The notes beneath the pieces are model-generated. The model worked only from the letters and a program-made list of their open reading frames with translations. It was not told the DNA's origin and ran no database searches. 64,000 nt of DNA from Mastigias papua (lineage: Eukaryota; Cnidaria; Scyphozoa; Rhizostomeae; Mastigiidae), in the NCBI GenBank assembly GCA_964019165.1, contig OZ025271.1, forward strand, positions 16,338,459 to 16,402,458. The letters are read 5' to 3'. A program made the position numbers and the translations under genes. Below, in pieces: positions 50,401 through 62,428 of the stretch (positions within the stretch are counted from its first letter, which is position 1; each line of letters starts with the position of its first letter).

Positions 50401-53400
50401 GTGGATAATCCGAGGATTCGTAATTGTTGGAGTTCGATAGTTAGTTCTAGAGCAGGGACTGCCAACCATTTCATTTCGTTTCATTTTATCGTGAAGCCGC
50501 AACTCTATGAGGTGCGAGACATCGTTTCAGGGTTGCGAGAAGAGTTCGTCTCAATGACAGTAACTTGATCTACTTATTTCGCCCCCAACGGCCTAGAGCA
50601 TAATATTTGTTCTAGGGGGTGCGAGGTCAGAGCAATAAGTTTTTAGGGGTGCAAGGGAACTGGCCACCCTACCTCAAATATACCGGCAGCTCAGGATAAG
50701 TGGCCCTCTAACGGACACTCACCCAACGTACGGAATCGTACATGGGACCTTTTCTTACTTTCCCCCACTGACATTTAAGACTTTCGGGGCATTCTCTCCT
50801 ATAAACATTGGCTTCTAGGCTTGTTAGTAATTTGTTTTGCTCATTTTCCTCTTTTCAAGGCACTGAGGTCTTTATTTAGTATGCAAATCATCAATTCTTA
50901 AAGCCATTAATTTCTAGCCATAATGTCCCTCATTTTGTCTGTGGAAGCTCAAGTTCTGTCCTCAGCGCTATTGTCAGAAAGAGGTTCCTCATAAACAAAG
51001 GCGTCGTTATACCCGAGAAATTAAAGTGCGCATGCTCAAACTCAGTTTTCGCCAGCGATCGCCTGAAATTCGCTTTAATGGAGACAGGCCTTAAGACACT
51101 TTGGGCCAATATGGTTTGGTGACTGGAGCCGAAATTGCGAGTTAGCGTGTTTGCCGTGGAAAGGTTTTGCTTTCCGATGTGATATTTCGCCCCAACATCC
51201 GTGTGGTTAGGCTCCCTTTGTTCCACAGACCCTAATATGGTCATTGGTATGGGGCTTAAGTAGGTCCGTCATGTCCGTCTCGGTTGCAATCAGTGAGAGC
51301 TGCTGGTTTAAATCCTGTTACTTAGAAGCGAGGATGGATCCCATACTATTTACAAACCTTTTCTCTTTTGGAAGACGCACAGGTGAACACCTGACCACGA
51401 ATCAGAATATATGACGTAGTTAGCTTTCGTAATAACCCATAAATCACGTAATCACGTTAGAAAAATTCCCGCTTGTGGTTTTGGGGGAAACATTCGTATT
51501 ATAATGTATTGTGATTGTGCTGATGATAGTAACACCTTGTTCCTATCTACATTATTAGCTCAGTGGTTCCCAAGGGACGGCGAAAGATCTCTGGTGGACC
51601 TCGATGCGTTTTAAGGGAACGCAAGAGACCATCGTCGCGTGTTCAACTCGTCAGGGACGTAGGAACCGGGGGGCATGGCCTCCACTTTTTAGCAAACTAT
51701 GCAAAAGTTCCGCTTTGAAGCCCAAAATGGGCGTGGTAATATGCCCCTTTTAGGACTTGGCCCCCCACTTTTTAGATGCTACCTACGCCCCTGCAACTCG
51801 TTGCTTTATTAACCTGTATCACTGTTGATATTTGTTTTCTATGAAAATACATCTATCAAAGCATATATTTTTTGCCTTTGGGGACCGCCTGATTCGAAAA
51901 AGTATATTGTAGGGGACCGCCTTATAAAATATTTGAAAGTTTGGGAACCACTGAATAGCTAGCTGCTTTTCCGGGAGTCAATTCGATTGCAATCACTTTT
52001 CGTTGTTTAGCGAATCTGCTAAATGCAAGCATCTCTCTTATATTAATGGGAATATCGCTTCAGGCTTGCGTTAAATTCCAATGGGAATATTGTTCCGGAC
52101 TTACGATAAAATCCGCTGGAATATCGTTGCAGACTTGCATAGATTGCAATGGGAATATTGTTCCGGCTTGTGATGAACTCCATTGGTAATGTCGGTCCAG
52201 ACTTGTGGTAAATTCCAATGGGAATATTGTTCCAGACTTGCGATAAAATCCGCTGGAATATTGTTACAGACTTGCGTAAATTCCAACGGGAATATTGCTC
52301 CAGCTTGTGATGAACTCCATTGGTAATGTCGGTCCAGACTTGTGCTAAACTCCAATGGGAACAACGTTCCAGGCTGGTACTAAAATCCAATAGGAGTATT
52401 TTTGGAGACTTGTGTTCAACTCCAATGGGAATATCACCCCGGGCGCTTCTGCTAAACTGCCATGAGAATATTGTTCCAATTTGCTCTAATTTTCAGTCCT
52501 AAGTTGTATGTAAACATGGGGCCTTTATCAACTTTTGTCAAAATCATAGATCATAGATTTTTGTCGCTGACGACGATCTTTGTTATCAAACTTGCCTTAT
52601 ATTTGTCGTTGTCGCTGAGGACAAAATTCGAAAATCTTGCCATGTACGGGAAACATTTTTGTCGCTGACGACAAAAATCTTTACTGCCAGCGACAAAAGA
52701 CTTTGTGTGTACGTTGAACTTAAGTGAAACAATTTGCAGTACTTCTGTGTTGGGCAAGAAAGGTTTTAAATGAAATGACAGTGTCACAAACGGAATGTGA
52801 TGGTGTCGCAAACGGAATGTGACAGTATATCAAATGGAGTGTGGCGGTATCGCAAATGAATGCGACAGTATCGCAAGCGGAATATGATGGCATCGCAAAT
52901 GAATGCGACAGTATCGCAAACGGAATATGATGGAAAACATAATCTGGAAAACGTGGAAAAGTCAGAGGATTTTTATGAAAGAGTCCTGAGAACCCTGATT
53001 GCTGGAAGCTTTCTCTTAGCAAAACTGGATGAATATGGGTTTGATACCAACGCTCTTAAATTGATTCATAGCTATCTCTATGACAGGAAACAGAGGGTGA
53101 TGGCAAATGGAACATTCAGCGCCTTGTACTCCTAATGAATAGGTGTACCGCAGGGATCAGTATTGGGGCTACTTCTATTTAATATTTTTGTCAACGACAT
53201 TTTTTGTCTAGTGAGTGATACTGAAATCTGTAACTATGCAGACGACACGACATTATACGTTGGAGATAAGAACCTTGTGTCAATGCTCGCAATAATAGAA
53301 AAAGATGCGGTGTTATTATCCAAATGGTTTTCGAATAATCTCCTGAATTTAAATGAAGACAAATGTCATCTCATAATATTCGTAGCAAAAGACCAGGAGT

Positions 53401-55825
53401 GACAATAAATATCGGAACCACAGAAATATCAGAAATGAATCTGGAAAACTACTTGCTATAGTCGTAGACTAAGAGTTGAATTTTAGCTACCATGTTAATC
53501 AGCTCTGTATGAAGGCAAGCCAGAATATCTGTAATAATAATAATATCTGTAATAATCAGCTCTGTATTAAATATCTGTAATAATCATAATAATAATAATA
53601 ATAATAAATAATAATAATAAAAAAGAAACTATATGCTATAACAACGGTCTCTTAATTCATAGATGAGGACAAGCTCAAGCTGATAATGAGATCCTTTATC
53701 ATGTCACATTTTAGTAATTGGCCCTTAATTTGGATGTTCTATGACAGAGCCACAAATGATCGAATCAATAAAATTCACGAAAAGACTTCGCTAATCTTAT
53801 GCTGAGGCATTGAATCCTCCTTCGACGAACTACTGGCTATATATGACTCAGTATCAATTCACCAAAGAAACCTGCAGTGGCTCATGATAGAGATATGTAA
53901 AACCAAGAAAAAATTAAATCCATCTCTTATGGAAGATATCTTTTTTGAAAAACCGAACACCCACAATTTGAGAAATAATGATGGCCTTATAGTGCCAAAG
54001 ACAAATACATCTCATGGGATTGAAACGATAAGGTATATTGACAGTAGGCCTTGGCAATCATTACCATGTGAAGTAAAAGAATCTAGAAACTTGCAAGTGT
54101 TTAAGAAACGCATAGGAAATTGGAAAACGGACAGATGCAACTGCAGGCTTTGCAAAACATTTATTGAAGACTTGGGTTACATTTAGGCTAGTGCATTTTA
54201 ATTTGTATACCTATTTTACGATATATGTATTGTTGTATAGTTGGCTTTAATTAGCTTTAACAGTTCCTAGATTTTCACTGCACATTTAGTGACAAAACAA
54301 TGGTACAGACAAAAGTAGAACATTGAAATTCTAAATCTTGACTACTTCTTACGACTAAAAGCTCAAGGGATTTCAATGAAATACTTAAAACTAGCATAGT
54401 AAACAATCTATGTGGGTTTTCGCTACAATGGAATGGAACCGGCTTCCTAGTGTTTGGTTGTTTGCTCGTATTAAAAATTCTTCAAATTGAAAAGTTCTTT
54501 AGGGAATGTTCCATTAGTAAAATAGGTTGTTTAAATATCTCGGCATTCTGCATGTAGGTTCCTTATAAAGTGGTTCCTTACAAAAAATCATGTATTGCAA
54601 ATAGAATATGAAGTATCACGAATGGAATGTGACTGTATCGCAAGCGGAATGTGACGGTATCGCGAATGGAAAGCCACAGCGTAATTCTCGCAGGCATCAA
54701 CTGAAAATGTAATTTGTCGAGAATTCTGTTGATTGTTCTCACGCAACCTGTCTGCATGTTAGTTTTATTGTGAGTTGCGGGGCATTCGTGTACATTTCTT
54801 TTCAGTTGTGGACAATGCCAATTTATCGGACAACACTCCGATACCTGCCAAATTTTACACATCGGTAGCAAACATTTGTTACGGCTATTTAGCAAGAGCG
54901 GGCGTTTTTCTCTTACGGGCGTGAATTACTCTAGACGAGATTGCCCACGACTCGTTTAGAGTGACACATTCGAGGCCAGGTGTTGTTTTGGCTTGTCCTT
55001 CTACTGGACAAAAAATGCTTTTCGTTCAGAGGAGCAAAAATCTGGAATAGTCTCTCCACGGAGGCTAAGCAGGCAGCTACACTCGATGCCTTCAAGATCA
55101 GAATTTAAGTCCAGAGAGATTTTGAAATATTTTAGACTAGTTTTATTCTAGATTATAAAGTATTCCATTTATTGTAATTAGGCTTTTTTATATATTTTAT
55201 ATTAGAACCATTGTATTATATTTTAGATGGAGGGCCCCTAGAAAATCAGCATTTGCTGAAGGGTTATCCTCCTAAAAACTGTAAAATCAAATCAAATCAA
55301 GTCCGGGAACCGGGTCTAATGACGAGGTTCCGTGCTACAATAAGGATTTCTCGAAGCAGGGTCCCCTGGAGGAATGAATATATTATATGACTTCTCTGCT
55401 TTTACAGAAAACTATTATCAACAGTGATTCTAAGCTAATAAACCAACGAGCCCAACAAGCGAAGGCGTACTCTCGTGATCTACTGAAACCTTTCGCGGTC
55501 CCCGTGCATCTCTTCGCGGTCCCCGTGCATATCTTCGCGGTCCCGCGGAGCCCAGTTTGGGAACCACTGCTATGGATAGTGCTACTTGAATGTAAATGTA
55601 AGATGCTTCGCTTCGTTTTTGCGCGGGGTTAATAATTAATGTACACGCAGCGCATTTCTCAGCCTTCAATTTCGTGCTGAAATGAGTTGAAAGTTTATTA
55701 TCGCTTTATTCTAATCTTCCCATTATTTTTTAATCTTTGCTTCTTGTCCTAGATGTTCAATCAGCCAGCCACGAGCTCATCAACAAGAACGAATGGAATT
55801 ACGGCGTCTGTCAGTAGTCGTTCTG
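44413..55825 (+). CDS. E-protein (class I bHLH), N-terminal part
   Basis: Two exons join in frame to give MNLGNTDKELSDLLDFSA and MFNQPATSSSTRTNGITASV plus SSRSG. The first part is the activation domain 1 of E-proteins (TCF3/E2A, TCF4, TCF12, Daughterless): TDKELSDLLDFSAMF with the LDFS core that binds p300/CBP and ETO-family corepressors. E-proteins are nuclear partners of tissue-specific bHLH factors and bind E-boxes. The intron after LDFSA sits, as I recall it, where vertebrate genes also have one. Start choice: first in-frame ATG after a TAA at 44338-44340. The AD2 and bHLH exons must lie to the right of the window. The paralogue name is left open; invertebrates usually have one E-protein. 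Confidence 0.88.
44467..47598. other. E-protein intron 1, left part
   Basis: No exon or firm element in 3.1 kb. Short unrecognised open frames occur near 45600-45830, 46577-46972 and 47063-47300. Confidence 0.4.
47604..47700. mobile_element. Partial copy of the 9865-10005 MITE
   Basis: ATCAGATCTATTTTCTCCCA then ACCTAATCGACCAATCATCA, and further GGCTGTGGAATAC, align with the element in the SIN3 intron. The right arm is lost. Confidence 0.75.
47850..48170. mobile_element. MITE rich in AAGCCCCC
   Basis: Ends TTACTGTAAATCTTCGA and the inverted GAGGATTTGCTGTATTGA are similar. Inside, AATAAGCCCCCAT-type words repeat in the left and right halves. Non-coding. Confidence 0.6.
48250..48727. mobile_element. 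MITE with nested tail-like sequence
   Basis: Starts GCGCACTTTTTTGTAGCAAT and ends CTTATAAGAAAGTGTGTA. Inner words TTTGAGCCTAAG match 30980-31040 inverted, and 48649-48717 matches 41770-41843. A GTTCAGTTCAGTGCAG tract near 48424 may mark an inserted retroelement tail. Confidence 0.6.
49040..49439. mobile_element. MITE copy B, 396 bp, TA target duplication
   Basis: Element 49042-49437 starts CACGCCTTTTTTATAAGAAC and ends GTTCTTATAAAAAGCGTG, with TA on both sides (49040-49041, 49438-49439). About 20-bp inverted ends. Full-length homologue of 42348-42753, sharing ACGGTTTCTCCAACA, CAGTTGCAGTAACACACCCA and more. The TA duplication suggests a Tc1/mariner-type transposase in trans. Confidence 0.92.
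49441..49690. repeat. CATA-rich simple repeat
   Basis: CATACATACATAC at 49445-49460 with further ATACATA words to 49690. Confidence 0.7.
49692..50078. mobile_element. MITE, 383 bp, TA-flanked
   Basis: Left AAAACCCGCATAAAAGAACC and right inverted GGTTCTTTTATGCGGGCTTT, about 22-bp ends. TA outside both. Inner TTAAGAACCT words repeat. Non-coding. Confidence 0.9.
50085..50400. mobile_element. Probable MITE of the AAGAAAC family
   Basis: GCTTTACAAGAAACACGTTT at the left, and words TTTAAGAAACTTTTAG / TTAAGAGACTTTAAGAAAAC inside, recall 15533-15853. The right border is vague (near TTCGTGTATCC). Confidence 0.4.
50659..50756 (+). mobile_element. SINE body fragment
   Basis: CTCAGGATAAGTGGCCCTCT then AACGGACACTC and GGAATCGTACATGGGACC match the body of the SINE at 31121-31396 in opposite orientation. 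The tRNA head is absent. Confidence 0.8.
51561..51953. mobile_element. hAT-like MITE
   Basis: Begins CAGTGGTTCCCAAG and ends TTGGGAACCACTG, the classic hAT terminal repeat. Flanks ATTAGCT and AATAGCT are close to an 8-bp duplication with one mismatch. GGGGACCGCCT repeats at the right. Confidence 0.88.
52030..52465. repeat. Degenerate minisatellite (CCAATGGGAATATTGTTCCA)
   Basis: Units of about 30-37 bp combine CCAATGGGAATATTGTTCCA and GACTTGTGGTAAA. One variant, TGATGAACTCCATTGGTAAT, recurs at about 52162 and 52307, so a higher-order block was duplicated. Confidence 0.85.
52775..52935. repeat. 23-bp minisatellite, left part
   Basis: GTATCGCAAACGGAATGTGA-like units repeat to the start of the LINE remnant. 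Same units reappear at 54595-54685. Confidence 0.8.
52940..54290 (+). mobile_element. Broken LINE with reverse transcriptase (pseudogene)
   Basis: Fragments in several frames make an ORF2-like order: LLAKLDEYGFDTNALKLIHS, then YLYDRKQRVMANG, the GVPQGSVLGLLLFNIFVNDI block, the catalytic NYADDTTLY, LSKWFSNNLLNLNEDKCH, then FIMSHFSNWPLIWMF, YNLR-like THNLRNN and CNCRLCKTFIEDLGYI with stop at 54184-54186. At least four stops or frameshifts (for instance after TFSALYS, and TGA at 53804-53806), a deletion before the first block, and an (AAT)n tract at 53530-53625 disable it. The 3' UTR word TTTAATTAGCT links it to the LINE at 4207-4970. Confidence 0.92.
54595..54685. repeat. 23-bp minisatellite, right part
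   Basis: TATCGCAAGCGGAATGTGAC and variants, the continuation of 52775-52935 on the other side of the LINE. Confidence 0.8.
54890..55290 (+). mobile_element. LINE C-terminal remnant and 3' UTR
   Basis: CFSFRGAKIWNSLSTEAKQA then ATLDAFKIRI and a stop is an ORF2 end. The 3' UTR has ATGGAGGGCCCC and a stem-like CAGCATTTGCTGAAGG, and the tail is AAATCAAATCAAATCAAG. The frame upstream of 55000 is shifted. A different family from 4207-4970. Confidence 0.8.
55306..55569. mobile_element. hAT-like MITE, related to 57909-58252
   Basis: Ends in TTTGGGAACCACTG. Inner TCTCGAAGCAGGGTCCCCTG and a CTTCGCGGTCCCCGTGCAT repeat match the element at 57909. The left end is eroded. It stops 183 bp before the E-protein exon 2. 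Confidence 0.75.
55753..55825 (+). CDS. E-protein coding exon 2
   Basis: Acceptor CTTGTCCTAG, donor TCTG|GTATGT. 73 nt, phase 0 in, phase 1 out. Encodes MFNQPATSSSTRTNGITASV then SSRS plus one base (probably Gly). MF directly follows LDFSA as in vertebrate E-proteins (AD1 ...SAMF), and the Ser/Thr-rich continuation is typical. Confidence 0.85.
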
Positions 55826-57908
55826 GTATGTACACTTTAGGCCTAAAGTTTACTTTCCATATAATCGTTACGATAGTTTGTGTCATAAAATCTGCAAATG
55901 CCCAAACCACGATTGGATATCTCAAAAAGAGGTTTTTCGTACGTCGGTGCTAAGGCCTGGAATTGTACCCCAAAAGATATACGAAATGTGGAATCAACTC
56001 ACCTTTTCACACCAAAAAAATGAAAACCTACCTCTTGGGACAGTAAAGTAAAATTAATATAGAAATAGACGATCTATGCACTAGCCCCAAACATGACCTC
56101 CTGGTAGAACAGTTTAACATTTGTTTGTTTTGTTTTTGTTTATTTATGTAAACCTATTTATTTATTCAAACACTGAAGGAGTATCATGTATATGAATACT
56201 AAAATTATAAACTACTTTATTAAATATATTGAGTAAATTAGTAATCCCAGCGGTCTTGTATAAACGCGCACGTACGTAGCAAGTAAACCAAAGAGATGAT
56301 GGGCCTGCATAGAAATTGAAACTTGCAATGTGTACGACACTCAATCTTTTCGTAGGTCTCACAAACCCAGTTTTGAACTCTCTAAATTTTTTGAGCAGTC
56401 GAACTCAACTTTCTTATAAAATAATGTGTGCATAATACTATATCTAGGTACATGATATGTTTTAAAGGAAACCTCGGTTTGAGTTGAGGCTGACTGAAGC
56501 TCCTTATTGTTTTGTACCCAAATGAGGCTCAGAGCTCCCTATCCGGTTTGAGACAGGTTGAAATTATTTGTTACTTCAATAGCAAACGTGCTCCACACTG
56601 GACGTCTCCTCTGAAAGACAACAGTGACATGCAGGCCCAGACGGTAGTTTTATAAGAAGCGATTTGCAGTATGTTTTGCTTTACAAGTGGATAAGTTATC
56701 AAGACCTCGTTGAAATGAGAAAGCTGAATAACCAGAGACGGTTAAACGTATGTTCTCTATTTGCTCAGCTGCAGACCGCATTAGCATTACTTAGGCTGAG
56801 CTAAAGGGCATAAAAGATGACTGTATGGTAATTAATAGATAACCATTATAGTTAAACGGCACTTGAGAAGCACGGCGTGGTGGCAAAAATGCTCTTGGAG
56901 CCTAGAAGAAGTAGCAGGCACGATATGTCGGGTACGACTCTATCAGGTTATGGAACGTCGGGTACGACGCTCATCAGAGTAGTGTTTTTATATGGTTTGG
57001 GATTTGATCCATATTTGAAATTGGTATATGCAGTAATAATTAAGGCAATAATTCATATCAACTACATATCTACAAAAGTGAAATATCTACTATATTAATC
57101 ACCTAAAGTTGATTAGGAATATCCAGCCAAATACAAATGTAGAATACTCTTAAAGTACTGTCAAAGCTCCTGGATTTATACAAGCAGTTGACAATCGCGT
57201 TTTAGGCTAGCCCCGTTTTCCACGCCGACCTCGTTACTCAAACCTCTCGTTCTCAGACTAACCTCATTGTCAAACCGACCTCTTTTGCATAACAACCTCG
57301 TTTTCATATAACTCCACGTTTTGCTATGTGCCAGTCTTTTTGGCTTAGTAATGACCTCCTCTGCGTACAGCTTGTAAGCGTTAGTGGGCGTTTTGCCAGT
57401 CATATTCTTCAAGTGAGGATTTCTTATAGTAAAAATAATTCTATCTTGTTTATTTCAAAATCCTGACCTTGTACGCAGCTGATCTCTAGGACGTTGAACT
57501 CGTCACGCAACCCCCGTCGTAGTTCGAGCAGGTTCCATATCATCATGTGCGCCCTCGTTACACAGCAAAATATCCCTCGCTTTCGGTAGAATGGCGCTGT
57601 TTGTTGTTGTTGTTGTTTACTGGTCCTGTACTTTTTGATAGAATTCGAAACGGTTCGAAGTTGTCCTTCGGCTTCTTATTAGGTATGTCAAGAAACCAAA
57701 CAGCTTTGAACATGGGATGATTATCTGCCCGTCTTTTCTATCGGGAATCTGGTTCAAAGCCTAGTACGTAAAGCTCCCTATATTTTGAACTTTTTTGGTG
57801 ACATTCTTAAACGCGTGAAGTTCCGTAATAGTTTCTTAATTTCAACTGCACATTCAGTACTGTAGCTGCATCTTAAGTGTTAGGCGTTAAGGCAGAATAC
57901 TATGGACG
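55826..57908. other. E-protein intron 2, left part
   Basis: No exon found. A weak repeat of AACCTCGTT words at 57220-57300. Confidence 0.4.
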
Positions 57909-58252
57909 AGTGGTTCCCAAACTTTTCGAATTATTGGTCCCCCACACCATACTTTCTCGAAGCAGTGTTCCCTGGAGGGGTAAACAAACTGTATGACTGC
58001 TCTACTTTTGCGGAAAATAAATATTAAAAATGATATAAGCTAATAAAAAACGAATCAAACAACCGTAGGTAACATTTCGTGGTCCATTGAAACCCGTCGC
58101 GGTCTCCGTGAAACCCTTCGCGGTCTCCGTGAAACCTTTCGTGGTCTCCGTGAAACCCTTCGCGGTCTCCGTGAAACCCTTCGCGGTCTCCGTGAAACCT
58201 TTCGTGGTCCCCTAAGGGACAGCGGGCCCCATTTTGTGAACCTCTGCTATAG
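57909..58252. mobile_element. hAT-like MITE with internal 21-bp repeat
   Basis: Starts CGAGTGGTTCCCAAACTTTT and ends TTTTGTGAACCTCTG, inverted hAT-like ends. Flanks CTATGGA and CTATAGG resemble a target duplication. At 58085-58215 a 21-bp unit containing CCTTCGCGGTCTCCGTGAAA repeats about six times, giving an artefactual His-Gly-Asp-Arg-rich minus-strand frame. Confidence 0.8.
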
Positions 58253-58769
58253 GCATTGTCATTGTAAGTTTCAATGGTAAATCGTCCATTGAACACTTGA
58301 TGCGCGGATTACGCACAATTCATGCGAATTTGGCAACGGCGACTTCGGTGAATTTAGCCGACATCCTGATCTTCGACGGCCATTTGCATTGATGCAGATT
58401 TTCGAAGTTGTTCAATCTACTAGAGATTATGACTCTGTTAGTACATATTTCTTAAATTTTTTTACTTTCTTTGTGTAGGTTACATAAAAAGCGGTTCCCT
58501 GTTAGAATGCGTTGTACGCATTTCGTCTGACGAGCGATCACCGCGTTTTTAGCCGCTCGCATTGGGCATTCCTTTAAAATTCACATGAGTCTAGTTTAGT
58601 AAGATTCCTCTAACATCATATCTTCTTATTTAAATTGAAGACTGACATTAGAGATTGTATCTTTTTGGCACATCATCTCGTTGTCTTATTGAAAGGCCAA
58701 GCGTCCTGTTAGCTTATTGTTATCATCCAGTTTTCATAGTAAGTGCTGTGAAGGTAATGTTGCCTATGT

Positions 58770-59135
58770 ATAATGAAATATAATGTAAAATGATATGATG
58801 TCGAATCATAAAATATATATAATATAATATGATATAATATAATATGATATAATATAATATAATATAATATGGAATAATGTAATATAATATAATATAAAAT
58901 AATATAATGTAAAATAATATAATATAAAATAATATAATATAATATAATATAATATGATATGATATAATATAATGTAGTAAAATATTGTAAAATATAATAT
59001 ATAGTATAGTATACAATAATATATTATGATATAGTGTAGTATAGTGTAATATTGTATGGTATAATATAATATAATATAGTATAATATAATATGGTATAAT
59101 ATAATATGATGTGGTATAATATGATATAATTTGTT
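58770..59135. repeat. (TATAA)n / (TATGA)n low-complexity DNA
   Basis: Irregular TATAATATAATATGATA array of about 360 bp, followed further on by AAATAAAT repeats at 59255-59320. Confidence 0.9.
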
Positions 59136-60855
59136 TGGTTACGGTTGGCATAGTGCTGGCTATAAAGCTAGGAAAGCCAACCATTTGAACAAAATAAAAT
59201 TACCAACAATTTAAACGTAGTATGTACATCTTTCTATACAGCTCAATGGATATATAAATATGTAAATAAATAAATATGTAAATAGAAAAATAAATAAGTA
59301 AATAAATAAATAGATAGATATGTAAATACATCTTGCAACAGATTAGTTACTGGCAAGAGATTGAGAAACATTTGATGCCTTCTTTTACATGTCCTGTGTT
59401 GTTTATACGCTGGTATGTTAGCGGCATTTTCTAGGCTTAGGGTTTCAGCAGTTGTAAGCCAATTGCCCAACCGAGTAGCGTTTTTCATGATTTGCGGTTG
59501 CAGATTATAGTATAGGGCGGGTTATGTTTTTTATAAGGCCATTTTGCGGCGACTTAAGTGTCTAGGACTCCTTACCCGTGTTTTTGTTGTAAGAAAACCA
59601 CTTTTTGCCTGAGCCTCAATGTTCTTAACTAGTCCTGAAATTGAGGCTGAGATTTTCCTAAGATTTCTGAACTTTCAATGGAGTAAACTGAATGAGAGAG
59701 GTTATCATCACTTGTTATTGGAAAGTGTTACTCGTTGTTACTGTGAATCATCTCAGAAGTTGTCTGTCCAGCTGTCTGTTCCCTTGAGAGAGGGGACAGC
59801 GAGCCACCAAAGGTCCCAGGGTGATCTTAAATCTGTGTCCCTAGAGCCCTGGTTTCCATGTTGTCATGAGTGTCGTGGACACACCCCAGTCATTGCATCG
59901 GCGATGCTACTGGGACCCTTGCGGTGATATATGAACGTTTCTTTGGCTATGTCGCCGACGTCCCAGTAGGGTTTAAAAAGTTGAAATGCGTTCAACTTTT
60001 GATTACGCTCCCATTGCATCGCTGACGAGTCCCCGATGACTGAGATGCGTCCCCGTCGCGTTTACGGCTAGGCCTTAAGAAACCGTACTTTTCTAAAAGC
60101 CTTGCCGTCCCTTGCGGTGCTCCAATTTTCTCTATGTATCCAGCATACATTATTTTCTTCTAGGATTTTCTGAATAATACTTTTAAGTTACTCATCTCTA
60201 GTGAGGGGCTACTAGGATTTTGGTGTAGTCCTAGGCATTTGTATTATCTGTATTATCTGTATTACTTTTTGTTAAATGGCCATTGGGTAGTTATGCTTTA
60301 CCATACTCTCAATGGCATCGTTTTTTGTTTGTAAAAAGTTTTGTATTGTATATTGTATATTGTATTGTATTTTGTATTGATTAGAGGTGTAAAAAAACTT
60401 ATTTTAGTTACTGTGTATGTGGAATATGCATGTATTAGGAAAATTGTTTGACCGATTGGATTAAGTTACCTTAGAGTGACACATGATAGTGAACTATAGG
60501 CAAGCGAAATCAAAGTTGCCATTCATAATATGTGCTCAGTCCTTTTAACCATTCACGTCGTCCAGGGTCGCCGTCAATTTTCCCACAGTGCTTGGTGTTT
60601 GAGCTTGTTGTTAATGAAAATATTAAGTATATTAACACTGTAAAACTGAACAGAGTTTGATTTGCTTTACGGACCAAGCGTATATGTCTCTTTTTCCAAA
60701 CCATTGTTTCATTTCATAGTAAGACAATAAGGCGGACTCTCAGCGTTAGGTGAATTTCTCGCTGTGCAAAGTCGCTACGGTGTCAATGGAAAGAAAAGGA
60801 GTGGGCAATAGGCAGAAGGGTTCGTTATCTTAGGCCATAGGTAGCTGGTCCGATG
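59136..60855. other. Intron sequence, MITE-like words only
   Basis: Around 59580-59690 AGCCTCAATGTTCTTAACTA and GAGGCTGAGATTTTCCTAAG recall the MITE at 32273. A GC-richer palindrome-like part lies at 59850-60060 (CTGGGACCC, CCCAGTAGGG, GATGCGTCCCCG). Borders cannot be set. Confidence 0.35.
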
Positions 60856-61085
60856 AGATTGAACAACCGGTCATGGTATCAATTACCGTGTGGAACGATG
60901 CGGGAATTTAACAACCGGTTCCGGTATCAATTACCGTGTGGAACGATGAGAGCATTTAGCGACCGGTTCCGGTATCAATTACCTTGTGGAATGATGACAA
61001 AATTTGGAAACCGGTTATAAGATTATTTACCATGCGGAATGATGACAAAATTATAGCAACCGGTTTTGGTATCAATTTACCGTTT
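60856..61085. repeat. 48-bp tandem repeat, about 4.7 copies
   Basis: ACCGGTT words occur at 60866, 60914, 60962, 61010 and 61059, a period of 48-49 bp, each followed by GGTATCAATTACCGTGTGGA-like sequence. Confidence 0.92.
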
Positions 61086-61927
<842 letters not shown>

Positions 61928-62179
61928 CAAGGAAGTAAGGAATTATTAAAGAGCATTTTTGCAGTGGCTGATGGTACTTTTATTGGATCTCTGACGTCAT
62001 TTTTAAATCGATAGAGATAGGGTTATTGATTTTTCCTCCACGGAACTGTCTTTGCTTTAGTTAGGAATTCATAGTTGTACTCGTGTTTATTCGATTATAA
62101 GCCGCGAATGGCTTTTATGTAGTTTTTGGTCCATTTTGCTGCGATGTATAATCATGGATCTCTTATCAAGTGTGAGCTC

Positions 62180-62330
62180 GCGATCATTTCATTTCATAAA
62201 GTTTATTGAATAGTTGCTGAGTACATTTTACACATTTCATAAAATCATAAATAAAATAGTTATCATAACTAATTAAAACCAACCAATTTAAGGCAGAACA
62301 AAATAGACAAACCAACTATGTAATTTGAAA
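62180..62330 (-). mobile_element. Probable retroelement 3' tail (antisense)
   Basis: TTTCATTTCATAAAGTTTAT at 62188-62207 on the plus strand would be a poly(A)-like signal and TGAAATGAAA tail of a minus-strand element. No coding part is attached. Confidence 0.4.
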
Positions 62331-62428
62331 GCACAGTTCATGTATTGTTGACATTAACTGTGCATTTTGTTTTTACCAATAATGCACGCTCATTGAATAC
62401 CATTCCCAGCTTTGATTATTTTTGTTTG

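Noticed and set aside
58024..58296. 90-codon minus frame rich in His-Gly-Asp-Arg
   Set aside because: Produced by the 21-bp repeat inside a hAT-like MITE.
58489..58560. Possible third E-protein exon after TTTCTTTGTGTAG at 58468-58480
   Set aside because: The sequence after it resembles a repeat word (AAAAAGCGGTTCC) and encodes nothing like an E-protein.
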